Shown: positions 44,351 to 53,800 of the stretch, one piece after another
Numbering within the stretch: the stretch's first letter is position 1
Layout of the letters: every line of letters starts with the position of its first letter
Origin: Streptomyces lanatus
GTDB lineage: Bacteria > Actinomycetota > Actinomycetes > Streptomycetales > Streptomycetaceae
Length of the DNA: 64,000 bases
Reading direction: 5' to 3'
NCBI RefSeq assembly: GCF_014655715.1
Contig: NZ_BNBM01000022.1
Coordinates: 115,531 to 179,530 of the forward strand
The notes under the pieces: generated by a model
Database searches by the model: none
What the model saw: the letters and a program-made list of their open reading frames with translations, nothing else
What the model was told of the DNA's origin: nothing
Made by a program: the position numbers and the translations under genes

Positions 44351-45220
44351 ATGCCCGAAGGAGACACCGTCTGGCAGACCGCGAAGCGGCTCCACACCGC
44401 CCTCGCCGGCGGAACGCTGACCCGTAGCGACTTCCGGGTGCCCAAGTACGCCACGGTCGACCTCACGGGCCGCACCGTCCTCGACGTCACCCCTCGCGGC
44501 AAACACCTCCTCACCCGCGTCGAAGGCGGCCTGACGATCCACTCGCATCTGGGGATGGAGGGCTCCTGGAGGGTGTTCACCGGCCAACAGCGCTGGACAG
44601 GCGGCCCCGCCCACCAGATCCGCGTGGTCCTCACCACCGTTCCCGACTCGGGCACTGCCGAGGCCCAGACTGCCGTCGGCTACCGCCTCCCCGTTCTCGA
44701 CCTCCTGCGCACCACGGCGGAGGAAACCGTCGTGGGCCACCTCGGCCCCGACCTCCTGGGCCCGGACTGGGACCCCGATCACGCCCTCGCCAACCTCCTC
44801 GCGGACCCCGCCCGCCCCCTCGGCGAGGCCCTGCTGGATCAGCGCAATCTCGCCGGCATCGGCAATGTCTACAAGAGCGAGCTCTGCTTCCTGCTCCGCG
44901 TCACCCCCTGGCTCCCCATCGGCGCGCTCCCCACCGAACACACCGCACAGCTGCCCGTCCTCGCCAAGAAGCTCCTGGAGGCCAACCGCGACCGCCCGGT
45001 CCGCAGCACGACGGGCCGCCGCGGCCAGGACCTCTTCGTATATGGCCGCGCCCGCCGCCCCTGCCTGCGCTGCACCACCCCGATCCGCGCCGCCGACCAG
45101 GGCGACGGCTCCCGCGAACGCCCCACCTACTGGTGCCCGACCTGCCAGGCCGGCCCGGCCCCCGGCACGAGTCCCCGCACCACCTCACACCACGGAACTC
45201 GACCCCGTACGACCAATTGA
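44351..45220 (+). CDS. nei: Fpg/Nei-family DNA glycosylase (endonuclease VIII-like)
   Basis: A 289-residue base-excision enzyme. The catalytic N-terminus is MPEGDTVW (Pro2 and Glu3), the helix-two-turn-helix is LLDQRNLAGIGNVYKSELC, and the C-terminal zinc finger is PCLRCTTPI...YWCPTCQ. PEGDTV and the missing Fpg Arg/Phe insertion loop favour the Nei2 branch, acting on oxidised pyrimidines. The tail after the zinc finger is Pro/Thr/Arg-rich. It lies directly after lhr and is probably cotranscribed, suggesting coupled unwinding and base repair (inference). Confidence 0.92.
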   Translation: MPEGDTVWQTAKRLHTALAGGTLTRSDFRVPKYATVDLTGRTVLDVTPRGKHLLTRVEGGLTIHSHLGMEGSWRVFTGQQRWTGGPAHQIRVVLTTVPDSGTAEAQTAVGYRLPVLDLLRTTAEETVVGHLGPDLLGPDWDPDHALANLLADPARPLGEALLDQRNLAGIGNVYKSELCFLLRVTPWLPIGALPTEHTAQLPVLAKKLLEANRDRPVRSTTGRRGQDLFVYGRARRPCLRCTTPIRAADQGDGSRERPTYWCPTCQAGPAPGTSPRTTSHHGTRPRTTN

Positions 45221-45252
45221 CGACCCGTCAGAAACCCTCGTACGGTCCCTTC

Positions 45253-46017
45253 ATGGCCGTCAAGGCGTACGACCTCACCGGACGCACCGCATTCGTCACC
45301 GGCGCCGCCAGCGGCATCGGCCGTGCGTCGGCTGTGCTGCTCGCCGAGGCAGGCGCGGCCGTGCACTGCGCCGACCGCGACGAACAGGGCCTGCACGAAA
45401 CGGCGACCTTGATCAAGGCGAACGGCGGCACGGCCCGCACCCACCACCTCGACGTCACCGACCGCGAACAGCTCCGTCAGGCCGTCGCCTCCTGCGAGCG
45501 CCTGGACGCGATGGCCGCGGTCGCCGGGATCATGCACAGCAGCCCGGTCCTGGAGACCCGCGACGATGACCTCGACCGCGTCCTGAACATCAACTTCAAG
45601 GGTGTGCTGTACGCCTGCCAGGAGGCGGCCCGCGCCATGCTCGCCCAGCGCATCCGGGGCAGCATCGTCACCATGGCCTCGGGCGCCGTCGACACGGGAG
45701 GCCCCGGCCTGCTCTGCTACGGCGCGGCCAAGGCGGCCGTCGTGCAGCTGACGAAGACGCTGGCCACGGAGATGGGCCCGCACGGCATCCGCGTCAACGC
45801 GGTCGCCCCGGGCTGGATCCGCACCCCCATGACCGACCGCCACGACACCACGGCACAGACCCACACCGAGTCGCTGATGGCCCGGATGTCCCCGCTGGGC
45901 CGGGTCGGCGAACCGGAGGACATCGCGCACGCGGTGCTGCACCTGGCATCCGACGCGTCGTCCTTCACCACGGGACAGATCCTGCGCCCTAACGGCGGTG
46001 TGGCGATGCCTTGGTAG
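45253..46017 (+). CDS. Short-chain dehydrogenase/reductase
   Basis: A 254-residue classical SDR: cofactor motif VTGAASGIGRASAV, ADRDEQG favouring NAD(H), AAVAGIMHSS in place of NNAG, catalytic Ser in TMASGAVDTGG, and YGAAK (Tyr and Lys). C-terminal NAVAPGWIRTPMTDR and FTTGQILRPNGGVAMPW are typical. Substrate unknown. Start at ATG 45253; the frame is open upstream into the glycosylase gene without similarity. Its 3' end overlaps the small membrane-protein gene on the other strand by 29 bases. Confidence 0.92.
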   Translation: MAVKAYDLTGRTAFVTGAASGIGRASAVLLAEAGAAVHCADRDEQGLHETATLIKANGGTARTHHLDVTDREQLRQAVASCERLDAMAAVAGIMHSSPVLETRDDDLDRVLNINFKGVLYACQEAARAMLAQRIRGSIVTMASGAVDTGGPGLLCYGAAKAAVVQLTKTLATEMGPHGIRVNAVAPGWIRTPMTDRHDTTAQTHTESLMARMSPLGRVGEPEDIAHAVLHLASDASSFTTGQILRPNGGVAMPW

Positions 46018-46273
46018 TCGGCACTCCTGGCCCCGTCATCCGACTCGCCCGACCCACCCGCCAGGCCTCCGCCCACCGCCGCGGATCCACGGCCCCCGCG
46101 GCCCGCGCCTTGGGCACGCAGTGCACCGGCAACAGGCTCAGCCCCCACCCCCCGGCGGCGACGGCCGCCTCCAGCACCCCCGCGTCCGGCACCAGCGCCA
46201 GCCGCAGCACGGCCCACCACCACAGCGCCCCCAGCCCTAGAGCCACCCCCCAGCGCGCTATCGGCCGTGCCAT
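45989..46273 (-). CDS. Small membrane protein, hypothetical
   Basis: A 94-residue protein with one or two hydrophobic segments (WGVALGLGALWWWAVLRLALV; GVLEAAVAAGGWGLSLLPVHCV) and a basic C-terminal half. The aromatic WWW run and codon use support a real gene. It overlaps the SDR gene tail-to-tail. Function unknown. The next 290 bases to clgR show no further gene. Confidence 0.6.
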   Translation of the reverse strand: MARPIARWGVALGLGALWWWAVLRLALVPDAGVLEAAVAAGGWGLSLLPVHCVPKARAAGAVDPRRWAEAWRVGRASRMTGPGVPTTKASPHRR

Positions 46274-46564
46274 CCGCTCACCTCCAGCCCGAGGCTAGGC
46301 CGCCCGTTCACCGGCCGGGAGGGCGCACCGACGGCATACGGAGCGGCGCGGGCCGACGCCTTCACCACGCGTCACGCGCCCTCACACCGCGCCGTCACAC
46401 CCTCCACGATGACCGCCGGGCCGGACACCGGCAAACGCACGCCGCACGGGCCCGTACAGCACGAAACCCCGACCGCACTCCCCCAGGTCTCCCTGGAGAA
46501 GCCCCGGCCGGGGCCTCACACAACTCCTCAGCGCATGGTCATCCCATGCGCAGCGGCGTCACCG

Positions 46565-46945
46565 TCACGCGGCGACCACGTCCACCGCCTCGGAAGGCGC
46601 CTTGATGGTCACCCGTTCCGGTGGCACGCCGGTCACCGACACGGAACCCAGCATCGGACGGACCGATGCGGGTACGGGCTCGCTGGGTGTGGCCGCAGCA
46701 GACTGGGCCAGCTCGGCGAGGGCGAGCTCGTCGCTCACTTCCCGCATGAGCTCGGACATCCGTACGTCCAGCGCGTCGCAAATCGCGGAAAGCAGCTCGG
46801 AGGAAGCCTCCTTCTGCCCCCGCTCCACCTCGGAGAGATAGCCGAGTGAGACTCGGGCGGACGAGGAGACTTCGCGCAGAGTACGGCCCTGGCGCTGGCG
46901 CTGCCGACGCAGCACGTCACCCAGCAGGCGACGGAGCAGAATCAT
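46565..46945 (-). CDS. clgR: XRE-family regulator ClgR
   Basis: A 126-residue activator with an N-terminal Cro/CI-type helix-turn-helix: LGDVLRRQRQRQGRTLREVSSSARVSLGYLSEVERGQKEASSELLSAICDALDVRMSEL. In actinobacteria ClgR activates clp and lon protease genes. Position next to cinA-pgsA-ftsK matches mycobacteria and Streptomyces. The ATG at 46945 (MILLRRLLGD) has a GGAGGG site 7 bases upstream. The C-terminal ends VVAA; in related species an Ala-Ala C-terminus makes ClgR itself a Clp substrate, giving feedback (family knowledge). Confidence 0.9.
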   Translation of the reverse strand: MILLRRLLGDVLRRQRQRQGRTLREVSSSARVSLGYLSEVERGQKEASSELLSAICDALDVRMSELMREVSDELALAELAQSAAATPSEPVPASVRPMLGSVSVTGVPPERVTIKAPSEAVDVVAA

Positions 46946-47054
46946 CGGTGGCTCCCTCCTCGGACCGCGTAGCCGCATCCTTCACGCCCCACCGTACCGC
47001 CTTGCGCCGCGGCCGTGCGGGGAGCGATGTCGTGTTCACTCAGGGCTGCAAACA

Positions 47055-47600
47055 TCAAAACCCCCCGTTCTGTTCCGTATCCTGTGCCCGCTCATTCCCA
47101 GTGTGTTCGCCCGCAAGCTCCTTCAGGAGCAGTGCGAGTACGCTCCGTACACTCTCCATACGAATTTCCTCGCGGCCGCCGTTCAACCGCAGGGCCTCCA
47201 CTTTTCCGCCACCGGCGGAACCGGAACCAGGGCCCACGGGCCGGTCCACCGCCACGAAAACGGTCCCCACAGGGTGTCCGTCCTGTGTCTCGGGCCCCGC
47301 GACACCGGTCGTGGCGATGCCCCAGTCGGCCCCCAACGCCTTCCGTACCCCTGCCGCCATCTGGGCCGCGACCTGCGGATTCACCGCTCCGTGCTGCTCC
47401 AGCAGGGTGGCGTCGACGCCGAGCAGCCGGTGCTTCAGCTCGGTGGCGTAGGCCGTCACCGAGCCCCGGAAGGCCTTGGATGCGCCTGGGACGGTTGTGA
47501 TTTCCGCCGCAACCAGCCCACCGGTCAGCGACTCGGCGACAGCGAGCGTCTCGCCGTTCACTGTGAGTAGTCGCACCACGTCGGCGGCCGGGGAACTCAC
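47055..47600 (-). CDS. cinA: CinA-family nicotinamide-nucleotide amidohydrolase
   Basis: A 181-residue CinA C-terminal-domain protein (PncC type), deamidating NMN to NaMN for NAD recycling: GETLAVAESLTGGLVAAEITTVPGASKAFRGSVTAYA, KHRLLGVDATLLEQHGAVNPQVAAQMAAGVRK and GIATTGVAGPETQDGHPVGTVFVA. The N-terminal MoCF-like domain of full CinA is absent, as is usual in actinobacteria at this locus. GTG 47600 overlaps the pgsA stop by four bases. Confidence 0.93.
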   Translation of the reverse strand: MSSPAADVVRLLTVNGETLAVAESLTGGLVAAEITTVPGASKAFRGSVTAYATELKHRLLGVDATLLEQHGAVNPQVAAQMAAGVRKALGADWGIATTGVAGPETQDGHPVGTVFVAVDRPVGPGSGSAGGGKVEALRLNGGREEIRMESVRSVLALLLKELAGEHTGNERAQDTEQNGGF

Positions 47601-48373
47601 GCTTCCGTCTCCTCCAGGGCGGCCTTGCGCTCGGCGATTCCCTGCCTGCGCAGCACAATGGCTTGTCTCACATAGTCGAGCCCGGTCACCACGGTCAGGA
47701 CGACCGCCGCAGCCATCACCCAGAACCTCAGGGTCGCCAGCCACCCCGTGAGCGCCAGGATGTACATCCCGACGGCCACGCCCTGCGTGAGGGTCTTGAG
47801 CTTGCCACCGCGGCTCGCGGGGATGACGCCGTACCTGATGACGATGAAACGCAGGAGCGTGATCCCGAGTTCCCGGCCGAGGATGACGATCGTCACCCAC
47901 CACGGCAGATCGCCCAGTGCGGACAGACAGATCAGCGCCGCCCCCATGATCGCCTTGTCGGCGATGGGGTCGGCGATCTTCCCGAAGTCGGTGACGAGAT
48001 CGTATGTGCGCGCCAGATGACCGTCGAACAGGTCCGTGATCATGGCGATGGCGAAGGCCGCCCAGGCGAACGAGCGCCACGCGGGGTCGTATCCGCCGTC
48101 GGCCAGCATCAGCGCCACGAACGCGGGCACGAGGACCAGCCGGAGCATGGTCAGCAGGTTGGCGATGTTCCAGACGCTGGCCTGGTTGACGGCGGCGGCC
48201 GTGATCTTCCCGCCGCGCGGGGACTTCGCACCGCCCTGTACGCCGTTCTCGGCGTCGGCGGCCTTCGGTCCGCCCGCCTTGGGCGCACCGGCCCGGGACG
48301 CACCCATCGCGCTCGTCTTGCCCGTCGCACCCGCCTGGGAGCCACCCGCGGCGGACGCCGGAACTCCGGTCAT
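47597..48373 (-). CDS. pgsA: CDP-diacylglycerol-glycerol-3-phosphate 3-phosphatidyltransferase
   Basis: A 258-residue membrane enzyme for phosphatidylglycerol-phosphate synthesis. A 70-residue Ala/Gly-rich N-terminus precedes several membrane helices; the CDP-alcohol motif D-x2-DG-x2-AR-x8-G-x3-D-x3-D is seen as DLFDGHLART...FGKIADPIADK. It is coupled by four-base overlaps both to rimO upstream and to cinA downstream, so rimO-pgsA-cinA form one transcript. Confidence 0.94.
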   Translation of the reverse strand: MTGVPASAAGGSQAGATGKTSAMGASRAGAPKAGGPKAADAENGVQGGAKSPRGGKITAAAVNQASVWNIANLLTMLRLVLVPAFVALMLADGGYDPAWRSFAWAAFAIAMITDLFDGHLARTYDLVTDFGKIADPIADKAIMGAALICLSALGDLPWWVTIVILGRELGITLLRFIVIRYGVIPASRGGKLKTLTQGVAVGMYILALTGWLATLRFWVMAAAVVLTVVTGLDYVRQAIVLRRQGIAERKAALEETEA

Positions 48374-49851
48374 CTGTCCGCCTCCTCACTACATGCGAGC
48401 GTGCCCGGCAGGGGCTCGGCCACCAGGTCGACACCTTCCGTGCCGACCACCTTCGCCTCGACCATACGACCGACGCTCAGTCCCTCGCCGCTCGTGAGCA
48501 GCACCTGGCCGTCCGTCTCCGGCGCCTGATGCTCGCCGCGGCCGTACGCGCCGTCCGCCGCGTCCTCGGCGCCGACGCCCTCGACCAGCACGTGCACGGT
48601 CTCCCCGACACGCTCCTCGGCCCGCTGCGAGACGAGTTCCTCGGCCAGCCGGGAGACGCGTGCCAACCGCTCGGCGACGACGTCCTCATCGAGCTTGTTG
48701 TCGTACGTCGCGGCCTCGGTGCCGTCCTCGTCGGAGTAGCCGAAGACGCCGATCGCGTCCAGCCGCGCATGATTCAGGAAGCGCTCCAGCTCGGCCAGGT
48801 CGGCCTCGGTCTCGCCGGGGAAGCCGACGATGAAGTTGGAGCGGACGCCCGCCTGCGGGGCCTTGCCGCGGATGGTGTCGAGCAGCTCCAGGAAGCGGTC
48901 GGTGTCACCGAAGCGGCGCATCGCGCGCAGCACGTCGGGCGCGGAGTGCTGGAAGGAGAGGTCGAAGTAGGGGGCGATCTTCGGCGTCGAGGTCAGCACG
49001 TCGATCAGACCGGGCCGCATCTCGGCCGGCTGGAGGTAGCTGACGCGGACGCGCTCGATGCCGTCGACCTCGGCGAGCTCGGGCAGGAGGGACTCCAGCA
49101 GGCGGATGTCGCCCAGGTCCTTGCCGTAGGAGGTGTTGTTCTCGGAGACCAGCATGATCTCCTTCACGCCCTGTTCGGCCAGCCACCGCGTCTCGTTCAG
49201 CACATCGCTGGGCCGGCGCGAGATGAAGGAGCCGCGGAAGGACGGGATGGCGCAGAAAGAGCAGCGCCGGTCGCAGCCGGAGGCGAGCTTCACCGAGGCG
49301 ACCGGGGCGCCGTCGAGGCGGCGGCGCAGGGGCGCACGCGGGCCGGAGGCCGGAGCGAGCCCGTCCGGAAGGTCGACGGGGGCGTGCCCGGGAAGCGCGA
49401 CGTCGGCCGCGGACTCCTGCCGCTCGGCAGGGCTGATCGGCAGCAGCTTGCGCCGGTCGCGCGGGGTGTGCGCTGCGTGGATGCCGCCGTTCAGGATGGT
49501 CTGGAGGCGGTCGGAGATATCGGCGTAGTCGTCGAAACCCAGCACTCCGTCGGCCTCGGGAAGGGCCTCGGCGAGCTCCTTGCCGTACCGCTCGGCCATG
49601 CAGCCCACCGCCACGACGGCCTGGGTTCTCCCATGGTCCTTGAGGTCGTTCGCCTCCAGGAGCGCGTCGACGGAGTCCTTCTTGGCGGCGTCGACGAACC
49701 CACAGGTGTTGACGACGGCGACATCCGCGTCCGCGGCGTCCTCCACGAGGTCCCAGCCGTCCGCCTCCAAGCGGCCTGCGAGCTCCTCTGAGTCCACCTC
49801 ATTACGGGCGCAGCCGAGAGTGACTAGTGCGACGGTACGGCGTTCAGGCAT
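48370..49851 (-). CDS. rimO: Ribosomal protein S12 methylthiotransferase RimO
   Basis: A 493-residue radical-SAM enzyme that methylthiolates Asp of ribosomal protein S12. UPF0004 cysteines are in TLGCARN, NTCGFVDAAKKDSVD and VGCMAERYG; the SAM cluster is SGCDRRCSFCAIPSFRG; FSFQHSA-like and TRAM regions follow. The 40-residue insertion around LPGHAPVDLPDGLAPASGPR is typical of streptomycete RimO. It differs from MiaB in this window by AKKDS and PSFRG signatures. ATG 49851 (MPERRTVALVTLG) is preferred to an upstream start. Confidence 0.95.
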   Translation of the reverse strand: MPERRTVALVTLGCARNEVDSEELAGRLEADGWDLVEDAADADVAVVNTCGFVDAAKKDSVDALLEANDLKDHGRTQAVVAVGCMAERYGKELAEALPEADGVLGFDDYADISDRLQTILNGGIHAAHTPRDRRKLLPISPAERQESAADVALPGHAPVDLPDGLAPASGPRAPLRRRLDGAPVASVKLASGCDRRCSFCAIPSFRGSFISRRPSDVLNETRWLAEQGVKEIMLVSENNTSYGKDLGDIRLLESLLPELAEVDGIERVRVSYLQPAEMRPGLIDVLTSTPKIAPYFDLSFQHSAPDVLRAMRRFGDTDRFLELLDTIRGKAPQAGVRSNFIVGFPGETEADLAELERFLNHARLDAIGVFGYSDEDGTEAATYDNKLDEDVVAERLARVSRLAEELVSQRAEERVGETVHVLVEGVGAEDAADGAYGRGEHQAPETDGQVLLTSGEGLSVGRMVEAKVVGTEGVDLVAEPLPGTLACSEEADR

Positions 49852-49890
49852 GGGCTCAAGACTACTTTGTCTCACTGACAGCCCACGTCG

Positions 49891-49920
49891 ACGGGGTTGG
49901 CCGATCTTGGCCAACCCCGT
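49891..49920 (-). terminator. Terminator after the rodZ-like gene
   Basis: A perfect 12-bp stem (49891-49902 with 49909-49920) and a GATCTT loop. It lies 24 bases after the rodZ-like gene and before rimO, so rimO-pgsA-cinA should have its own promoter between here and 49851 or depend on read-through. Confidence 0.82.
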
Positions 49921-49944
49921 CCATGCTCGACCCTTCAGCCGGAC

Positions 49945-50781
49945 TTATCCGGCCTGCGGGTCGCCCTTGGTGTATGTGAGACGCTCCACGGCGCCCGGCT
50001 GCCAGTCGTCGTCGATCTTCTTGCCGTTGACATAGAGGTCGATCGCACCCGCGTCACCGAGGACGAGGTTGATCTTCTCGCTGTCCTGGAAGGTCTTGGA
50101 GTCACCCTGCTTGAGCAGGTCGTCGAAGAGCATCCGGCCGTTGTGGTCCTTGACCCCGACCCAGCTCCTGCCGTCGACGGCGCTGACCTGGACGGTCACC
50201 TTGTCCTGCGGGACGGCGGCGATGGCGCTGTCCGAGGGCTCCGGCTCGGGATCCTTGGGCTTGTCGGTCTTCGGGGTGGGCGTGGTCTTGTCGGCCGTCG
50301 GCGTCGAGCCGCCCTCGGCGACGGCGGACTTCCCGCCCCCGTCGTCGCCCTTGAACGCGGTGAACCCGACGAACCCGACCACCGCGACGATCGCGGCGAC
50401 CATGGCCGCGGTCCAGTTCGGCCCGCGTCGCTCGGGACGGATGCGCTCCGCCTCGAACAGAGGGGCCGCCGGGGTCGGCGCCGGTCGACCGCCGTGCGAG
50501 GCGTCGTACTGCGCGAGCAGCGGGGCCGGATCGAGGTGGACAGCCTTTGCCAGGGTCCGGATGTGGCCACGGGCGTAGACGTCGCCGCCGCAGGGGGCGA
50601 AGTTGTCGGCCTCGATGGCATGCACGATGGCGATGCGGACCCGGGTGGCATTGGTGACGTCGTCGACGGTCAGCCCGGCATCGATCCGCGCCTGCTTCAG
50701 GGCACGGCCGATCGAGGGACGGGCTTCCTCGGACACGTCTTCGAACGGACGCTCGTCTTCAGGGGAGTTGCCGATGGACAC
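49945..50781 (-). CDS. rodZ: RodZ-like helix-turn-helix membrane protein
   Basis: A 278-residue bitopic protein: cytoplasmic helix-turn-helix (SIGRALKQARIDAGLTVDDVTNATRVRIAIVHAIE, ARGHIRTLAKAVHLDP), one membrane segment (AAMVAAIVAVVGFVGFTAF), a Pro/Thr/Lys linker, and an extracytoplasmic DUF4115 domain (VTVQVSAVDGRSWVGVKDHNGRMLFDDLLKQGDSKTF). RodZ links the cell-wall or division machinery to the membrane. It follows ftsK, 280 bases downstream, in the same direction; that gap holds its promoter and no recognisable gene. Confidence 0.9.
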   Translation of the reverse strand: MSIGNSPEDERPFEDVSEEARPSIGRALKQARIDAGLTVDDVTNATRVRIAIVHAIEADNFAPCGGDVYARGHIRTLAKAVHLDPAPLLAQYDASHGGRPAPTPAAPLFEAERIRPERRGPNWTAAMVAAIVAVVGFVGFTAFKGDDGGGKSAVAEGGSTPTADKTTPTPKTDKPKDPEPEPSDSAIAAVPQDKVTVQVSAVDGRSWVGVKDHNGRMLFDDLLKQGDSKTFQDSEKINLVLGDAGAIDLYVNGKKIDDDWQPGAVERLTYTKGDPQAG

Positions 50782-51061
50782 GGGGGCGCCTTTCGAGCGT
50801 TTAAGCCACCTGTGCTGGAGGTTCAGTCTAGGGGGGTAACGAAAGGGTGGGGCAACCGGGCGGTGGGACTTTATACGCCATCAGAATGGCCGGACACGCT
50901 GATGGTGGGGTATGTGCTTGTCGCTTCGCTCAACTTGACGTACGTCGAAGGGAAACGGTTGCTCAATGATCGCCTACAGGTAAGTCACGATCAGACATCG
51001 GCTCGTCCCGCAACCGCCCGCGAAGCGACCACTGCGTCCGGTTTCCCCTTCCGGACTCGTG

Positions 51062-53800
51062 TTAAGCCTCCCCGCGGATCACGGCGAGCACTCCGTCCAG
51101 CTCATCAGGTTTCACAAGAACGTCACGAGCCTTGGACCCCTCGCTCGGCCCCACGACCCCGCGGGACTCCATGAGGTCCATCAGCCGCCCCGCCTTGGCG
51201 AACCCGACCCGCAGCTTGCGCTGGAGCATGGACGTCGATCCGAACTGGGTGGAGACCACGAGCTCGGCCGCCTGGCACAGCAGGTCGAGGTCGTCGCCGA
51301 TCTCCTCGTCGATCTCCTTCTTCTGCTTGGTGCCCACGGTGACGTCGTCCCGGAAGACGGGCGCCATCTGGTCCTTGCAGTGCTGCACGACCGCCGCGAC
51401 CTCGTCCTCGGTGACGAAGGCGCCCTGCATACGCGTCGGCTTGTTGGCACCCATCGGCAGGAACAGCCCGTCGCCCTTGCCGATCAGCTTCTCGGCACCG
51501 GGCTGGTCGAGGATGACGCGCGAGTCCGCGAGCGAGGACGTGGCGAAGGCGAGCCGCGAGGGCACGTTCGCCTTGATCAGACCGGTGACGACGTCCACGG
51601 AGGGCCGCTGCGTGGCGAGCACCAGGTGGATGCCGGCCGCACGCGCGAGCTGCGTGATGCGCACGATCGCGTCCTCGACGTCACGCGGCGCGACCATCAT
51701 CAGGTCGGCGAGCTCGTCGACGATCACCAGCAGATACGGATACGGCTGAAGCTCGCGCTCACTGCCCTCCGGCGCCTTCACCTTGCCGTTGCGCACGGCT
51801 TCGTTGAAGTCGTCGATGTGCCGGTAGCCGTACGCCGCCAGGTCGTCGTAGCGGAGGTCCATCTCCCGTACGACCCACTGGAGCGCCTCGGCGGCCCGCT
51901 TCGGGTTGGTGATGATCGGCGTGATCAGGTGCGGGATGCCCTCGTAGGCGGTCAGCTCGACGCGCTTGGGGTCGACGAGGACCATGCGGACGTCCTCGGG
52001 GGTCGCGCGCATCATCACCGAAGTGATCAAGCAGTTAATGCACGACGACTTACCGGAACCGGTCGCACCGGCAACCAGCACATGCGGCATCTTCGCGATG
52101 TTGGCCATCACATAGCCGCCCTCGACGTCCTTGCCGAGCGCGACCAGCATCGGATGGTCGTCCTCGGCCGCGGCCGCCAGGCGCAGCACGTCACCGAGGT
52201 TGACCATCTCGCGGTCGGTGTTCGGGATCTCGATGCCGACCGCCGACTTGCCGGGGATCGGGCTGATGATCCGCACGTCCGGGCTGGCGACGGCGTACGC
52301 GATGTTCTTCGTCAGCGCGGTGATCCGCTCGACCTTCACGGCGGGCCCGAGCTCCACCTCGTAGCGCGTGACCGTCGGCCCGCGCGTGAAGCCGGTGACG
52401 CGGGCGTCGACCTTGAACTCGGTGAAGACGGTGGTGAGCGACTCCACGACGGCGTCGTTGGCGGCGCTGCGCGACTTGCCGGGACCGCCGCGCTCCAGGA
52501 GGTCGAGCGACGGCAGCGAGTAGGTGATGTCGCCGGACAGCTGGAGCTGTTCGGCGCGCGGGGGCAGGTCGCGCATCTCGTCGGGCGCGGCCTTGGTGAG
52601 GTCCGGCACCCCCGACTTGGCCGGGTCCGCCGGCTCGGACTTGGGCAGCTTCTCCTGCTTGGGGCGCGCCGCCGGGACCGGCGTCGGCACCGGAGTGGTC
52701 TCCGCGCGGTCTCCGACGCTGACGCCCTGAGTGAGGTCGGCGACGATCGGCGACGGCGGCATCCCGTGCATCACGGCGCCGTCGAGCGCGGCAGCGGCGG
52801 CCGCCGCGACGTCCACAGCGTCCATCGGACGGTCCATCTCGGGCTGCGGCACCGCGGAGCGCCTGGGGCGGCCACGACGCCGCGAGAGGGCCTCCTGCTC
52901 GGCGCCGTCGGGGTCGTACGCCTCACGCGCCGGACCACGCTTCCGGCCACGCGCCGCGGGCAGCGCCTCGCGCCACTGGTCGTCGTAGCGCTCGTCGTCG
53001 TCGCTGTACTCGTCGTCCTCTTCGGGGTCGGGCAGGATGCCGAGCTTGATGCCCAGCTGCCGCAGCCGCTGCGGGATGGCGTTGACCGGGGTGGCCGTGA
53101 CGACCAGCAGGCCGAAGACCGTCAGCAGCACGAGCAGCGGAACGGCGAGGACCACGCCCATGGTGTACGTCAGCGGAGTCGCCGCGCCCCAGCCGATGAG
53201 CCCGCCCGCGTCCCTTATCGCCTGCATGCCGTCGCTGCGGGCGGGCGCGCCCACGGCGATGTGTACCTGGCCGAGCACACCGATGACGAGCGCGGACAGG
53301 CCGATGACGATACGGCCGTTGGCCTCGGGCTTCTCGGGGTGGCGGATGAACCGTACGGCGATGACCGCGAGCAGTATCGGCACGAGCAGGTCGAGCCGGC
53401 CGAAGGCGCCGGTGACGATGATCTCGACGAGGTCGCCGACCGGGCCGCGCAGATTGGACCAGGTGCCGGCGGCGACGATCAGGGCGAGGCCGAGGAGCAA
53501 CAGGGCGACGCCGTCCTTGCGGTGGGCGGGGTCGAGGTTCTTCGCGCCCTGCCCTATCCCGCGGAACACCGCGCCGACCGCGTGCGCGAGCCCGAGCCAG
53601 ACGGCGCGCACGAGCCGGTAGATGCCCCCGGTGGGGTTGGGCGCGGGCTTCGGCGGCGCGGCTTTCTTCGCCGCGGCCTTCTTGGCCGGCGCCTTCTTCG
53701 CGGGGGCTTTCTTGGCGGCGGCCTTCTTCGCCGGAGCCTTCGCCGAAGCGGCCGCCTTCTTCGCGGGCGGCTTCTTGGCTGCGGAGGAACGTGAGGCCAT
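51062..53800 (-). CDS. ftsK: DNA translocase FtsK
   Basis: A 912-residue translocase. The N-terminus is a Lys/Ala/Pro repeat stretch (about 50 residues), then four to five membrane segments, a disordered linker, and the motor: FTRGPTVTRYEVELGPAVKVERI, Walker A VAGATGSGKSSCINCL (~residue 580), LVIVDELADLMM and GIHLVLATQRPSVDVVTGLIKANVPSRLAF. The C-terminal gamma winged helix that reads KOPS is FGSTSMLQRKLRVGFAKAGRLMDLMESRGVVGP. FtsK clears chromosomes from sporulation septa. ATG 53800 (MASRSSAAKKP) is chosen over a start 12 codons upstream. Confidence 0.96.
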   Translation of the reverse strand: MASRSSAAKKPPAKKAAASAKAPAKKAAAKKAPAKKAPAKKAAAKKAAPPKPAPNPTGGIYRLVRAVWLGLAHAVGAVFRGIGQGAKNLDPAHRKDGVALLLLGLALIVAAGTWSNLRGPVGDLVEIIVTGAFGRLDLLVPILLAVIAVRFIRHPEKPEANGRIVIGLSALVIGVLGQVHIAVGAPARSDGMQAIRDAGGLIGWGAATPLTYTMGVVLAVPLLVLLTVFGLLVVTATPVNAIPQRLRQLGIKLGILPDPEEDDEYSDDDERYDDQWREALPAARGRKRGPAREAYDPDGAEQEALSRRRGRPRRSAVPQPEMDRPMDAVDVAAAAAAALDGAVMHGMPPSPIVADLTQGVSVGDRAETTPVPTPVPAARPKQEKLPKSEPADPAKSGVPDLTKAAPDEMRDLPPRAEQLQLSGDITYSLPSLDLLERGGPGKSRSAANDAVVESLTTVFTEFKVDARVTGFTRGPTVTRYEVELGPAVKVERITALTKNIAYAVASPDVRIISPIPGKSAVGIEIPNTDREMVNLGDVLRLAAAAEDDHPMLVALGKDVEGGYVMANIAKMPHVLVAGATGSGKSSCINCLITSVMMRATPEDVRMVLVDPKRVELTAYEGIPHLITPIITNPKRAAEALQWVVREMDLRYDDLAAYGYRHIDDFNEAVRNGKVKAPEGSERELQPYPYLLVIVDELADLMMVAPRDVEDAIVRITQLARAAGIHLVLATQRPSVDVVTGLIKANVPSRLAFATSSLADSRVILDQPGAEKLIGKGDGLFLPMGANKPTRMQGAFVTEDEVAAVVQHCKDQMAPVFRDDVTVGTKQKKEIDEEIGDDLDLLCQAAELVVSTQFGSTSMLQRKLRVGFAKAGRLMDLMESRGVVGPSEGSKARDVLVKPDELDGVLAVIRGEA
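53640..53790. repeat. Coding repeats of the FtsK N-terminus
   Basis: Imperfect GC-rich repeats encode successive KKAPAKKA/AAKKA units in the first 50 residues of FtsK. They make a flexible basic segment before the first membrane helix and could vary in length between strains. Confidence 0.7.

Noticed and set aside
51059..53794. Long plus-strand open frame opposite ftsK
   Set aside because: Antisense shadow of ftsK in GC-rich DNA; no similarity and no proper start context.
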